Assembly (NCBI GenBank): GCA_035250025.1
Contig: DATFFO010000145.1
Coordinates: forward strand, 1 to 6,190
DNA length: 6,190 nucleotides
Source: DATFFO01 sp035250025
GTDB lineage: Bacteria; Actinomycetota; Acidimicrobiia; Spongiisociales; ZC4RG35
Reading direction: 5' to 3'
The first letter of the stretch is position 1; each line of letters opens with the position of its first letter. Position numbers and translations under genes: made by a program. Below are positions 5,655-6,190 of the stretch, one piece after another. Below the pieces are notes generated by a model, which searched no databases, had not been told where the DNA came from, and saw nothing but the letters and a program-made list of their open reading frames with translations.

Positions 5655-6190
5655 GTGATCACCGGGATAGACGAGCCGCTCGACGACGCCGTTCCGGCCG
5701 TGTGGACGCGGGGGCTGGTTCGACGCTTCGGCAAGTTCAACGCGGTCGATGGGTTGGACCTGTCGATCCGTCCCGGCGAGTTCTATGGCCTGCTCGGCCA
5801 GAACGGCGCCGGCAAGACAACCACGATCAAGATGATCGTCGGGCTTCTCCGGCCCACCGACGGCACAGCCGGCATCGGCGAGTTCGACACCTGGCGCTCC
5901 CCCCTCGAGGTCAAGCGCCGCATCGGTGTCCTCCCGGAGGAATTCAACCTCTACGAGCGACTCACCGGTGCCGAGCTACTCGATTTCACCGCCTCCATGC
6001 ACGGGGTCGCGAAGGAGGACGCCATCAAGCGGCGTGACGACCTGTTGGGGATGATGGATCTCGAGGCCGACGCCGGAAAGCTGGTGGGCGACTACTCCCG
6101 GGGCATGCGCAAGAAGGTCGCTCTGGCGGCGGCGATCATCGCCCGGCCCCCGGTGCTCTTCCTCGACGAGCCCTTCGAGGGTGTCGATGC
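5655..6190 (+). CDS. ABC transporter ATP-binding protein, N-terminal 179 residues (runs off the right edge)
   Basis: The nucleotide-binding subunit of an ABC transporter, probably an ABC-2-type exporter, acting at the inner face of the membrane. Visible: the beta strand WTRGLVRRFGKFNAVDGLDLSIRPGE (17-42), Walker A GQNGAGKT (48-55), a Q-loop region GVLPEEFNLYERLT (91-104) with Glu in place of the usual Gln, a signature YSRGMRKKVALAAAII (147-162) in place of LSGGQ, and Walker B with the catalytic Glu in VLFLDEPFEGVD (167-178). Such Glu and S-x-G-M variants are known in ABC-2 export ATPases, so they do not argue against activity. GTG 5655 was preferred because third positions become strongly GC-rich only from there. 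An in-frame ATG at 5622 would add eleven residues, but their third positions look non-coding and no ribosome site precedes it. H-loop and D-loop end are off the edge. Substrate unknown; a permease gene is expected to the right. Confidence 0.93.
   Translation, partial: MITGIDEPLDDAVPAVWTRGLVRRFGKFNAVDGLDLSIRPGEFYGLLGQNGAGKTTTIKMIVGLLRPTDGTAGIGEFDTWRSPLEVKRRIGVLPEEFNLYERLTGAELLDFTASMHGVAKEDAIKRRDDLLGMMDLEADAGKLVGDYSRGMRKKVALAAAIIARPPVLFLDEPFEGVD

Overview
The window is GC-rich chromosomal DNA from a bacterium, most likely an actinomycetote. An Acidimicrobiia-like lineage is a guess from gene order and protein style, not a demonstrated placement. Evidence: strong G/C preference at third codon positions, several GTG starts, a dnaX-ybaB-recR cluster, and a DUF4129 / small membrane protein / MoxR cluster of the type found in actinobacteria. 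I see no phage, IS, CRISPR, tRNA or rRNA signature.

Layout. Seven genes read leftward on the minus strand from 5401 to the left edge, almost without gaps: dnaX (5401-3662), a 66-base gap, ybaB (3595-3272), recR (3272-2679), a DUF3524/QTMAN-type glycosyltransferase (2682-1543), an 11-base gap, a DUF4129 membrane protein (1531-689), a 148-residue two-helix membrane protein (692-246), and the N-terminal 83 codons of a MoxR-type AAA+ ATPase (249 to the edge). Three junctions are 4-base GTGA overlaps and one is a 1-base TGATG overlap, so much of the chain is probably translationally coupled. A divergent gene on the plus strand (5655 to the right edge) encodes the N-terminal part of an ABC transporter ATPase.

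Between the divergent genes (5402-5654) lies a compound inverted repeat (about 5431-5608). It is built from nested palindromes and repeated copies of GTCCCCCAC. It encodes nothing I can support and is the most unusual piece of DNA in the window.

How the genes work together. DnaX is the clamp-loader motor of the replicative polymerase. YbaB/EbfC is a small DNA-binding, nucleoid-associated protein. RecR works with RecO or RecF to load RecA at gaps. The three form a widely conserved replication/repair neighbourhood. The glycosyltransferase resembles the enzyme that mannosylates queuosine in animal tRNA-Asp, which makes it an unexpected fourth member. The DUF4129 protein, the small membrane protein and MoxR look like the front of a separate envelope/chaperone module, probably continuing left with a DUF58 protein and perhaps a transglutaminase. 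The spacing suggests that it may be co-transcribed with the repair genes.
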